A stretch of DNA of 8,725 bases from assembly GCA_015057205.1 (NCBI GenBank), contig SVEW01000097.1, positions 1-8,725 on the forward strand, in the 5' to 3' direction. The translations under genes were made by a program, and so were the position numbers. This DNA is from Lachnospiraceae bacterium (GTDB lineage: Bacteria > Bacillota > Clostridia > Lachnospirales > Lachnospiraceae). Shown here in pieces: positions 1 through 5,421 of the stretch. The notes below the pieces were generated by a model. It saw only the letters and a list, made by a program, of their open reading frames with translations. It searched no databases and had not been told where the DNA came from. Each line of letters opens with the position of its first letter. Position 1 is the first letter of the stretch.

Positions 1-1
1 T

Positions 2-73
2 GGCTCCGTGGTCAAGCGGTTAAGACATCGCCCTTTCACGGCGGTAACACGGGTTCGATTCCCGTCGGAGTCA
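2..73 (+). tRNA. tRNA-Glu (anticodon TTC)
   Basis: Full cloverleaf. The acceptor arm GGCTCCG (2-8) pairs with CGGAGTC (66-72) with one G-T wobble, and the discriminator is A73. The anticodon stem 28-32/40-44 encloses loop CTTTCAC with anticodon TTC at 35-37, which reads GAA/GAG. The T arm ACGGG-TTCGATT-CCCGT is intact. No CCA is encoded after A73 (TTT follows), so the 3' end must be added by tRNA nucleotidyltransferase. It lies 13 nt upstream of tRNA-Cys and probably shares its transcript. The promoter lies left of the window. Confidence 0.97.
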
Positions 74-86
74 TTTAACTAAATAT

Positions 87-157
87 GGTACCATGGCCAA
101 GTGGTAAGGCAAAGGTCTGCAACACCTCTATCCCCGGTTCAAATCCGGGTGGTACCT
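87..157 (+). tRNA. tRNA-Cys (anticodon GCA), copy 1
   Basis: The acceptor arm GGTACCA (87-93) pairs perfectly with TGGTACC (150-156). The discriminator is T157, the U73 identity element expected for tRNA-Cys. The anticodon loop CTGCAAC carries GCA at 119-121. The T arm is CCCGG-TTCAAAT-CCGGG. CCA is not encoded. A second copy lies at 2144-2214 and differs only at the fourth acceptor pair (A90-T153 here, G-C there). It is probably cotranscribed with tRNA-Glu and ended by the hairpin that follows 4 nt later. Confidence 0.97.
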
Positions 158-161
158 TTTT

Positions 162-193
162 AAGTGATGTAAGGAATTTACATCACTTTTTTT
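162..193 (+). terminator. Rho-independent terminator of the tRNA-Glu/tRNA-Cys unit
   Basis: AAGTGATGTAA (162-172) pairs over 11 bp with TTACATCACTT (178-188) across a 5-nt loop. Counting the end of the stem, a run of seven T (187-193) follows. It stands directly after tRNA-Cys copy 1. Confidence 0.93.
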
Positions 194-206
194 AGGTAAT
201 TTTAAA

Positions 207-242
207 TAAATGATAATCTAATTTAAGCAAATATCCGATAAT
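207..242 (+). promoter_or_regulatory. Possible SigD/FliA (sigma-28)-like promoter
   Basis: TCCGATAA at 234-241 matches 7 of 8 bases of the sigma-28 -10 consensus GCCGATAA. The -35 match is weak: TAAT at 214-217 lies 16 nt upstream, against consensus TAAA with 15 nt; a better TAAA at 207-210 is too far away. A sigma-A reading (GATAAT at 212-217 or 237-242) also has no good -35. It is the only promoter-like element between the terminator ending at 193 and the small gene at 299. Confidence 0.4.
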
Positions 243-298
243 GTTAATAGGAGGAAAACTTTTACCGGTAATACCGAAAGATCCAAGGAGGGATAAGT

Positions 299-580
299 AT
301 GAGTATTACAAGAATAGCAGATAGCGTATTTTTGGATATTGCTATTAATAAAAAGAAAATTGTGAAACGCACGAATGTAAACGCTCCAGTGGAAGGATCT
401 TTTTTTGAAGCGTTAAATCAAGAACAGTACGGATCAAAAGAAAATAGCGAAAAGAGAAATCAGAAACAAAAGCAAGAAGCAGAAAGTGTTAGAGCATGGA
501 ATAGTTATAATGGAATAAAAGATAATTCACATTGGTTTGTTGAAGAAAGTGTAGGAACAAAGTTTGATACAGTCGGATAA
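299..580 (+). CDS. Small hydrophilic protein of unknown function (93 aa)
   Basis: I do not recognise this protein and assign no function. It has no signal peptide or membrane segment. Residues 1-25 form a mixed hydrophobic start (MSITRIADSVFLDIAI) followed by a basic patch (KKKIVKR). The middle, about 38-62, is rich in Q, N, K and E and is probably helical or disordered, and the C-terminus is short and polar. ATG 299 is well supported by the ribosome binding site AAGGAGGG about 8 nt upstream (284-291). A second Shine-Dalgarno-like AGGAGG at 249-254 has no start codon nearby. The gene is its own transcription unit: a terminator lies upstream (162-193), and another is formed by its own last codons (567-602). 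A sigma-28-like -10 element upstream raises the possibility of a link to the motility regulon, but no flagellar gene is present here. Existence as a gene is likely; its role is unknown. Confidence 0.72.
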   Translation: MSITRIADSVFLDIAINKKKIVKRTNVNAPVEGSFFEALNQEQYGSKENSEKRNQKQKQEAESVRAWNSYNGIKDNSHWFVEESVGTKFDTVG

Positions 581-602
581 TTTACGGCTGTATTATTATT
601 TT
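567..602 (+). terminator. Terminator overlapping the end of the 93-aa gene
   Basis: ATACAGTCG (567-575) pairs with CGGCTGTAT (585-593) over 9 bp with one T-G wobble. The 9-nt loop holds the TAA stop codon (578-580). It is followed by the T-rich tract TATTATTTT. It separates the small gene from the lpd-like gene. Confidence 0.75.
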
Positions 603-613
603 AAAAGACAATA

Positions 614-642
614 TTGAAAATAGTATAAGATAGTGGTAAACT
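614..642 (+). promoter_or_regulatory. Probable sigma-A promoter of the dihydrolipoyl dehydrogenase gene
   Basis: TTGAAA (614-619), a 17-nt spacer, then TAAACT (637-642), preceded by TGG (634-636), which resembles an extended -10. The start site would fall near 649, about 28 nt before ATG 677. Confidence 0.5.
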
Positions 643-676
643 TACAAGAAAAGAAGATTAGATAAGGGGGTTTCCT

Positions 677-2098
677 ATGGATGAATTTGACTTAATTGTA
701 ATTGGCGCTGGCCCAGGAGGATATACAGCAGCTCTTCGTGCTGCGGAAAATGGGTTAAATGTGGCTATTATAGAGAAACGCCAGATTGGTGGAACTTGTA
801 TTAACTTTGGTTGCATTCCTACGAAAGCCCTGATTCATGCTTCAAGAATTTACAATATAACAACAAAAAGTAATCATTATGGTGTTGTTGCAAAAGATAT
901 TTCATTGGATAAGGATTTGGTAATGGAGTTTAAAGATGGGATTATTGAATCAAGTCGAGATGAAATATACCAAGAACTATTGAAAAATGGAGTTACAATA
1001 ATAATGGGAACCGCTACAATTTTTCCATATTTGCAAGTACAAGTGATAACTAACGATGGAAAAGAGCTTGATTTGTCAGCGAAGGACATTATTATTGCTA
1101 CTGGTGCTAGAACAATTATGCCAAAGATTCCTGGAATAGATTTGCCAGGGGTATTAACTAGTACTCAACTTTTATCTGAACAGCAAGAATTATTAACGGA
1201 TTTAGTAGTAATCGGTGGTGGTGTTGTAGGAATTGAATGTGCATATTTTATGCGGAAATTTCATCAAAACATTACAATAATCGAGATGAATAACAGATTG
1301 TTACCGCCAATGGATCCGGAAATATCAAAAGAAATATACAACTATGCAGTAAAGGATGGAATGGAGATACACCTTAATTCTGTAGTAGATAAGATAGAAC
1401 AAGTTGAAGATGGTAAATTATTATGTACATATCGAAATTTGGAAACACAAGAAATAAATACGGTAATTGCGTCACATGTTCTGGTAGCTATAGGTAGAGC
1501 ACCTTGTATTGATAATTTATTTGCATTAAATTGTCATGTCGAAATGATAAATGGAAGAATCAAGGTAAATAAAAGTTTTAAAACAAGTATTGATCATGTA
1601 TATGCTGTAGGTGATGTAAGTAGTGATATTCAATTGGCTCATGTTGCTGCAGCGCAAGGGCATGTTGTAGTTGAGCAGATTTTGAAAAAAGCAGAGCGTA
1701 CAGTTATGTTATCTACCGTTCCAAGCTGTTTATTTATTGAATTACCAATAGTGCCTAGTTGTATTTATCTATCTCCGGAAATTGCAACAGTAGGACTTTC
1801 AGAGGCTGAAGCAAGAGAAAAAGGCTTACAGGTGCGATGTGGCAAATATTCTATAAAAGCAAATTTAAAGGCGATGATTGACTCAGATGCATATGGATAT
1901 ATTAAAGTGGTTTTTGAAGAGCGTAGTGACGTTTTAATAGGCGCACAGATGGTTTGCCCAAGGGCTACAGATATGATTGGTGAGATGGCTACCGCTATTG
2001 CAAACGGTTTGACATCTAGACAATTGCTATATGCCATGCGTGCGCATCCCACATACAATGAGGCAATTGCAATGGCTGTAGAAAATAGTAGAAAATAG
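677..2098 (+). CDS. Dihydrolipoyl dehydrogenase (E3-type flavoprotein disulfide reductase)
   Basis: A cytoplasmic FAD enzyme that reoxidises dihydrolipoamide with NAD+, as the E3 part of 2-oxoacid dehydrogenase or glycine cleavage systems. Seen in order: FAD-binding GAGPGG (10-15) with E33; the redox disulfide C41/C46 in GGTCINFGCIPTK; an ATG motif (141-143); NAD-binding GGGVVGIE (180-187); AVGD (310-313); and a dimerisation domain ending in HPTYNE with the catalytic His-Glu pair. Its 473 aa is near the usual 460-470. It lacks an N-terminal lipoyl domain. ATG 677 follows AAGGGGG (664-670). An 11-residue repeat, VPSCLFIELPI then VPSCIYLSPEI (348-369), looks like an in-frame tandem duplication. 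No E1, E2 or glycine cleavage gene is in the window, so the partner complex is unknown. Codon use is strongly AT-biased. The family is clear; the exact disulfide substrate is inferred. Confidence 0.93.
   Translation: MDEFDLIVIGAGPGGYTAALRAAENGLNVAIIEKRQIGGTCINFGCIPTKALIHASRIYNITTKSNHYGVVAKDISLDKDLVMEFKDGIIESSRDEIYQELLKNGVTIIMGTATIFPYLQVQVITNDGKELDLSAKDIIIATGARTIMPKIPGIDLPGVLTSTQLLSEQQELLTDLVVIGGGVVGIECAYFMRKFHQNITIIEMNNRLLPPMDPEISKEIYNYAVKDGMEIHLNSVVDKIEQVEDGKLLCTYRNLETQEINTVIASHVLVAIGRAPCIDNLFALNCHVEMINGRIKVNKSFKTSIDHVYAVGDVSSDIQLAHVAAAQGHVVVEQILKKAERTVMLSTVPSCLFIELPIVPSCIYLSPEIATVGLSEAEAREKGLQVRCGKYSIKANLKAMIDSDAYGYIKVVFEERSDVLIGAQMVCPRATDMIGEMATAIANGLTSRQLLYAMRAHPTYNEAIAMAVENSRK
1718..1783 (+). 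repeat. Diverged 33-bp in-frame tandem duplication within the lpd-like gene
   Basis: Two adjacent 33-bp units begin at 1718 (GTTCCAAGCTGT) and 1751 (GTGCCTAGTTGT). They encode VPSCLFIELPI and VPSCIYLSPEI: the first four residues are identical, the next three are conservative changes, and the last residue is identical. The second unit matches the family's usual V-P-x-C-I-Y-x-x-P-E segment, so the first looks like the extra copy. Confidence 0.6.
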
Positions 2099-2099
2099 C

Positions 2100-2129
2100 T
2101 TGACTTTTTACCTTACCTTTTGCTATAAT
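2100..2129 (+). promoter_or_regulatory. Sigma-A promoter of tRNA-Cys copy 2
   Basis: TTGACT (2100-2105), an 18-nt spacer, and a consensus TATAAT (2124-2129) with an extended TGC just before it (2121-2123). The predicted start near 2136 is about 8 nt before the tRNA. The -35 begins 2 nt after the lpd-like stop codon (TAG 2096-2098). Confidence 0.9.
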
Positions 2130-2143
2130 CATATCGTTGGTAC

Positions 2144-2214
2144 GGTGCCATGGCCAAGTGGTAAGGCAAAGGTCTGCAACACCTCTATCCCCGGTTCAAA
2201 TCCGGGTGGCACCT
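2144..2214 (+). tRNA. tRNA-Cys (anticodon GCA), copy 2
   Basis: The acceptor arm GGTGCCA (2144-2150) pairs with TGGCACC (2207-2213), and the discriminator is T2214. The anticodon is GCA in the loop CTGCAAC. It is identical to the copy at 87-157 except that pair 4-69 is G2147-C2210 instead of A-T. CCA is not encoded. It has its own strong promoter, and a hairpin terminator follows about 10 nt downstream. Confidence 0.97.
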
Positions 2215-2223
2215 TAAAAACGG

Positions 2224-2264
2224 AATGCTCATGGGTTCTTTGGGACACATGGGCATTTTTATTT
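2224..2264 (+). terminator. Terminator after tRNA-Cys copy 2
   Basis: AATGCTCATG (2224-2233) pairs with CATGGGCATT (2248-2257), 10 bp with one wobble, followed by the T-rich tract TTTTATTT (2257-2264). It probably also ends lpd-like transcripts that read through the tRNA, since nothing terminates transcription between 2098 and 2144. Confidence 0.8.
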
Positions 2265-2307
2265 ATGGTAGTATTTGGGTTAGTAATAGTATAATGAGGT
2301 TTATGTT

Positions 2308-3681
2308 ATGAAACAGGTATCAAAACACAATCATGCGATGTTAATGACTGAGGGACCAATTGCAAAATTGATAATAAAATTTGCATTGCCTGTATTTTGG
2401 GGGAATTTATTTCAACAATTATACAACATCGTAGATTCTTTAATTGTTGGTAATTTTGCGGGAGACGAAGCACTAGCGGCTGTAAGTTCTTCCGGAAGTC
2501 TTATTTTTATGATAACAGGATTTCTATTAGGTGTATTTTCAGGTTCGAGTGTAGTAATATCACAGTACTATGGAGCTAAGGATAAAGAGAATGTGCAAAA
2601 GGCTCTTCATACAACTATTGCGTTTGCGGTTATTAGTGGATTAATATTGGCATTAGTTGGAATTGTTTTATCGGGGCAGATTTTGAAATGGATGGATACA
2701 CCGAAAAACGTACTTCCGAATTCTACATTGTATTTTAGAATTTTTTTCTGTGGATCAGTTTTTAGTACGGTATATAATGCTGGAGCAGGTGTATTTCAGG
2801 CTGTAGGTGACTCAAAACATCCACTGTATTATTTAATTATATCTTCATTTACTAATGTAACATTGGATTTGCTATTTGTTGGTATATTCCACTATGGAGT
2901 TGCAGGAGCGGCAATAGCAACAATAATGTCCCAGTTTTTAAGTAGTATACTTGTAATTCGAAGATTAGCAATTAGCGAGGAGACTTATCGCTTGCACTTA
3001 AGCAAAATTCGTATATATGGATGTATGTTAAAGAGAATTTTGCGCATGGGAATTCCATCTGGAATTCAGAATTCTGTAATTGGATTTGCTAATATAATTG
3101 TACAAACGAATATCAATGCTTTTGGCGATTTGGCAATGGCAGGATGTGGATCTTATTCGAAGCTGGAGGGGTTTGCTTTTTTACCGGTTACAAGTTTTGC
3201 TATGGCTCTAACTACTTTTGTAGGACAGAATATTGGAGCAGGAAAGTTGGATAGAGCGAAAAAAGGTGCGAGATTCGGAGCAGTTGCTTGTGCATTATCT
3301 GCAGAATTGATTGGTGTTATTATGTTTATTGGAATGCCGATTTTTATTCGAGCTTTCAGTCAGAATCCGAAAATTATTGAATTCGGTACGCGTCAAGCCC
3401 ATATAGAATGCTTATTTTTCTGCGTATTGGCATTTTCACATGCATGTGCAGGCGTAATGCGTGGAGCAGGAAAAGCCGTAGTACCTATGGTGGTGATGTT
3501 GATGTTCTGGTGCGTAGTTCGCGTTACTTATATTACAATAGTTACAGACATTATACCGCGTATAGAAGTGATTTTTTGGGCATATCCGATGACATGGACA
3601 TTGTCATCTATAACATTCGCCATATATATGATTAGTGGTAAATGGTTGAAACAAAAGCAATTACAGGAGGAGGCATATTGA
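2308..3681 (+). CDS. MATE family multidrug/toxin efflux transporter
   Basis: An integral membrane antiporter of the MATE (NorM/DinF-like) family, exporting organic solutes against Na+ or H+. Its 457 aa matches the family's usual 450-460 and gives two six-helix halves. N-half hallmarks are FALPVFWGNLFQQLYNIVDS and IVGNFAG near residues 25-50, SSVVISQYYGA near 80-90, and AGVFQAVGDSKHPLYYLI near 155-175. C-half hallmarks are LRMGIPSGIQNS near 245, FVGQNIGAGKLDRAKKG near 305-320, and GVMRGAGKAVVP near 385-395. There is no signal peptide, as expected. ATG 2308 follows GAGG (2296-2299). A two-codon ORF, ATG-TTA-TGA (2303-2311), overlaps this start. The upstream promoter is unclear: TATAAT at 2290-2295 lies too close to the start and lacks a -35. 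The gene overlaps the next one by one base (TGATG), so the two are translated together. The transported substrate cannot be read from sequence. Confidence 0.92.
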   Translation: MKQVSKHNHAMLMTEGPIAKLIIKFALPVFWGNLFQQLYNIVDSLIVGNFAGDEALAAVSSSGSLIFMITGFLLGVFSGSSVVISQYYGAKDKENVQKALHTTIAFAVISGLILALVGIVLSGQILKWMDTPKNVLPNSTLYFRIFFCGSVFSTVYNAGAGVFQAVGDSKHPLYYLIISSFTNVTLDLLFVGIFHYGVAGAAIATIMSQFLSSILVIRRLAISEETYRLHLSKIRIYGCMLKRILRMGIPSGIQNSVIGFANIIVQTNINAFGDLAMAGCGSYSKLEGFAFLPVTSFAMALTTFVGQNIGAGKLDRAKKGARFGAVACALSAELIGVIMFIGMPIFIRAFSQNPKIIEFGTRQAHIECLFFCVLAFSHACAGVMRGAGKAVVPMVVMLMFWCVVRVTYITIVTDIIPRIEVIFWAYPMTWTLSSITFAIYMISGKWLKQKQLQEEAY

Positions 3682-4862
3682 TGGAAAGAGATTTTACGAA
3701 GGAAGTAAATCGGCTTAATACAAATAGTGTTAAGTGGGATTTAATGGAAAAAGAAGGAAAAACTAAGGGTACAATTCCAATGTGGGTGGCAGATATGGAT
3801 TTTCAGGTTCCTGTAAAAGTGCAGGAAGCAATTGAAAAAGTGGCAAAACATGGTGTATATGGTTATAGTTTTTGCCCCGATAGCTATTATGAAGCGGTAA
3901 TAAACTGGTATAGAAGTCGTTTTGGTTTCGAATTTGTGAAAGAAGACATCTTGACGACGCCGGGAATCGTAACAGCGGTGGCAATGGCGATTCGTGCGTA
4001 TACAAATGAGGGTGATTGTGTCCTGATTCAGAATCCGGTGTATTATCCATTCCGAATGATGATTGAGAGGAATGGTCGTAAAGTAGTGAATAATCCGCTA
4101 GTGAATGTAGAAGGACGCTATATTATGGATATTTCGGATTTTGAAAAGAAGATTGTGGATGAGAATGTAAAGCTCTTTATTTTGTGTAATCCTCATAATC
4201 CGGTGGGACGTGTGTGGACCAGGGAAGAGTTGGTTGCGATTTCTGAAATATGCGAAAAGCATCATGTTCTGGTGTTGAGTGATGAAATTCACGGGGATTT
4301 CGTATATGACGACCGAAAACAGCATCCTTTTGCCACTGTAAAAGATACTAATCGGCAATTTACTATTACTTGTACGGCACCAAGTAAGACGTTTAATCTC
4401 GCCGGATTACAGACATCAAACATTATTATTCCTAACAAGGAACTGCGTGAGAAGTTTCAGAAGGAATTAGATGCCGCCAGCATCGGTATGATTAGCCCAA
4501 TGGGAATTGCTGCGTGCGAGGCAGCCTATACTTACGGAGCACAGTGGTTAGAGGAATTAAAAGCAACGATCGTGAAGAATCGCGATTTTATGCAGCAGTT
4601 TATCGAAGATCATCTTCCGGAGCTTACCATGAGTGAACTGGAAGGAACCTATCTTGCCTGGGTGGACATGAGCGGACTTGCCATGACCAACGAGGAGCTT
4701 AAGACTTTTATTGCGGAAAAAGCGAAGATCTGGGTTGATGATGGTGATATGTTTGGAAAAGAGGGAGAGAATTTTGCCCGCTTTAATCTGGCATGTCCAT
4801 TGTCAACCGTCGAGAAGGCCATGAAGCAGCTGGAAGATGCGGTTTTGGCCCGGTATAACTAA
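3681..4862 (+). CDS. PatB/MalY-type PLP C-S lyase (cystathionine beta-lyase-like aminotransferase)
   Basis: A cytoplasmic fold-type I PLP enzyme. MalY/PatB family members cleave the C-beta-S bond of cystathionine or cysteine conjugates to give thiol, pyruvate and ammonia. Seen: the family's N-terminus (DFTKEVNRLNTNSVKWD, then IPMWVADMDF); NPHNPVGR (170-176); SDEIHGD (200-206), whose Asp contacts the PLP pyridine nitrogen; PSKTFNLAGLQ with Schiff-base lysine K236; and R367 in ARFNLACP for the substrate carboxylate. Its 393 aa is typical. I chose ATG 3681 over an in-frame ATG at 3642 because AGGAGGAGG (3665-3673) sits 7 nt before it and the protein then aligns with family starts. The ATG shares its A with the MATE stop codon, so the pair is translationally coupled. 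A regulatory role, as in E. coli MalY, cannot be excluded. GC content rises inside the gene from about 3950 onwards. Confidence 0.9.
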   Translation: MERDFTKEVNRLNTNSVKWDLMEKEGKTKGTIPMWVADMDFQVPVKVQEAIEKVAKHGVYGYSFCPDSYYEAVINWYRSRFGFEFVKEDILTTPGIVTAVAMAIRAYTNEGDCVLIQNPVYYPFRMMIERNGRKVVNNPLVNVEGRYIMDISDFEKKIVDENVKLFILCNPHNPVGRVWTREELVAISEICEKHHVLVLSDEIHGDFVYDDRKQHPFATVKDTNRQFTITCTAPSKTFNLAGLQTSNIIIPNKELREKFQKELDAASIGMISPMGIAACEAAYTYGAQWLEELKATIVKNRDFMQQFIEDHLPELTMSELEGTYLAWVDMSGLAMTNEELKTFIAEKAKIWVDDGDMFGKEGENFARFNLACPLSTVEKAMKQLEDAVLARYN

Positions 4863-4870
4863 GAGAATAA

Positions 4871-4909
4871 AAGCAAGGTCATGACCGTTCAGTCATGACC
4901 TTGTTTGTT
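4871..4909. terminator. Bidirectional terminator between the convergent C-S lyase and tyrS-proX operons
   Basis: CAAGGTCATGAC (4874-4885) pairs perfectly with GTCATGACCTTG (4892-4903), 12 bp with a 6-nt loop. TTTGTT follows on the plus strand. On the minus strand the hairpin is followed by TTTTATTCTCTT, so it can end transcription from both sides. It is the only hairpin between the two stop codons (4862 and 4923). Confidence 0.88.
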
Positions 4910-4922
4910 ATATCCAATTGTA

Positions 4923-5420
4923 TTATGGAAGGGTAATCTCTTCAAAAGGATTTCCCATTTCTTCAATGAAGCGATACATATCAACCGTTGGAATTTCAAT
5001 GGTTCTGGTGTTTACATTGGGATGAAATGTAATTTTATCACGCTCACGAAGCTCGGTATCTGCAATTACGTGGACATCGTGTTCCGTATTGTTGAGAAGT
5101 CCAAAAACAGAGACATGACCTGGTGTAAGACCAAGCTTTTCTACCATTTTTTCTTCCGGAGCGAAGCTTAAATGCTTTTCGCCAACGAGGGGTGAAAATG
5201 CTTTGATGTTCAATGGTTTGTTGCCATTCATCAGGATAAGCCAAAATTCAGTTTTCTTCTTATTTGTAAGAAAAAGACTTTTGCTTGGGGTTCCGGTCAT
5301 ATCACCCATGACTTCATCTGCTTCCTCACAGGAAGCGGTTGCCTCGTGCTCGACACGCATATATGGAATATTCATACGGTCGAGAATTTCGTATACCGGT
5401 TTTTCAACATCAAGAATCAT
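4923..5420 (-). CDS. ProXp-ala/PrdX-type prolyl-tRNA editing deacylase (YbaK/EbsC domain)
   Basis: A free-standing editing-domain protein of the YbaK/INS superfamily. ProXp-ala members hydrolyse Ala-tRNA(Pro) made in error by prolyl-tRNA synthetase. Seen in 165 aa: RVEHEATASCEEA (22-34); the conserved lysine K47 in SKSLFLTN; LSFAPEEKM in the middle; GHVSVFGLLNNTEHDV, matching the family G-x-V-x-P/F-x-x-L-x-N-D/N segment; and FHPNVNTRTIEI near the C-terminus. The FHPxVNT form fits ProXp-ala/PrdX better than the Cys-tRNA(Pro)-specific YbaK, but specificity is inferred. ATG 5420-5418 lies 1 nt after the tyrS stop, and its binding site GAGGTG is inside the last tyrS codons, so translation is coupled. 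It shares the tyrosine T-box with tyrS and ends at the hairpin at 4871-4909. Confidence 0.88.
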   Translation of the reverse strand: MILDVEKPVYEILDRMNIPYMRVEHEATASCEEADEVMGDMTGTPSKSLFLTNKKKTEFWLILMNGNKPLNIKAFSPLVGEKHLSFAPEEKMVEKLGLTPGHVSVFGLLNNTEHDVHVIADTELRERDKITFHPNVNTRTIEIPTVDMYRFIEEMGNPFEEITLP

Positions 5421-5421
5421 A

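Noticed and set aside
2100..2294. 64-aa plus-strand frame
   Set aside because: It lies over the tRNA-Cys promoter, the tRNA itself and its terminator, and has no ribosome binding site.
2290..2295. TATAAT as a promoter for the MATE gene
   Set aside because: There is no -35 at a suitable distance, and the start site would fall almost at the ATG, leaving no room for the GAGG site.
3642..3680. Longer N-terminus for the C-S lyase starting at ATG 3642
   Set aside because: It would absorb the AGGAGGAGG ribosome binding site into coding sequence and add 13 residues not typical of the family.
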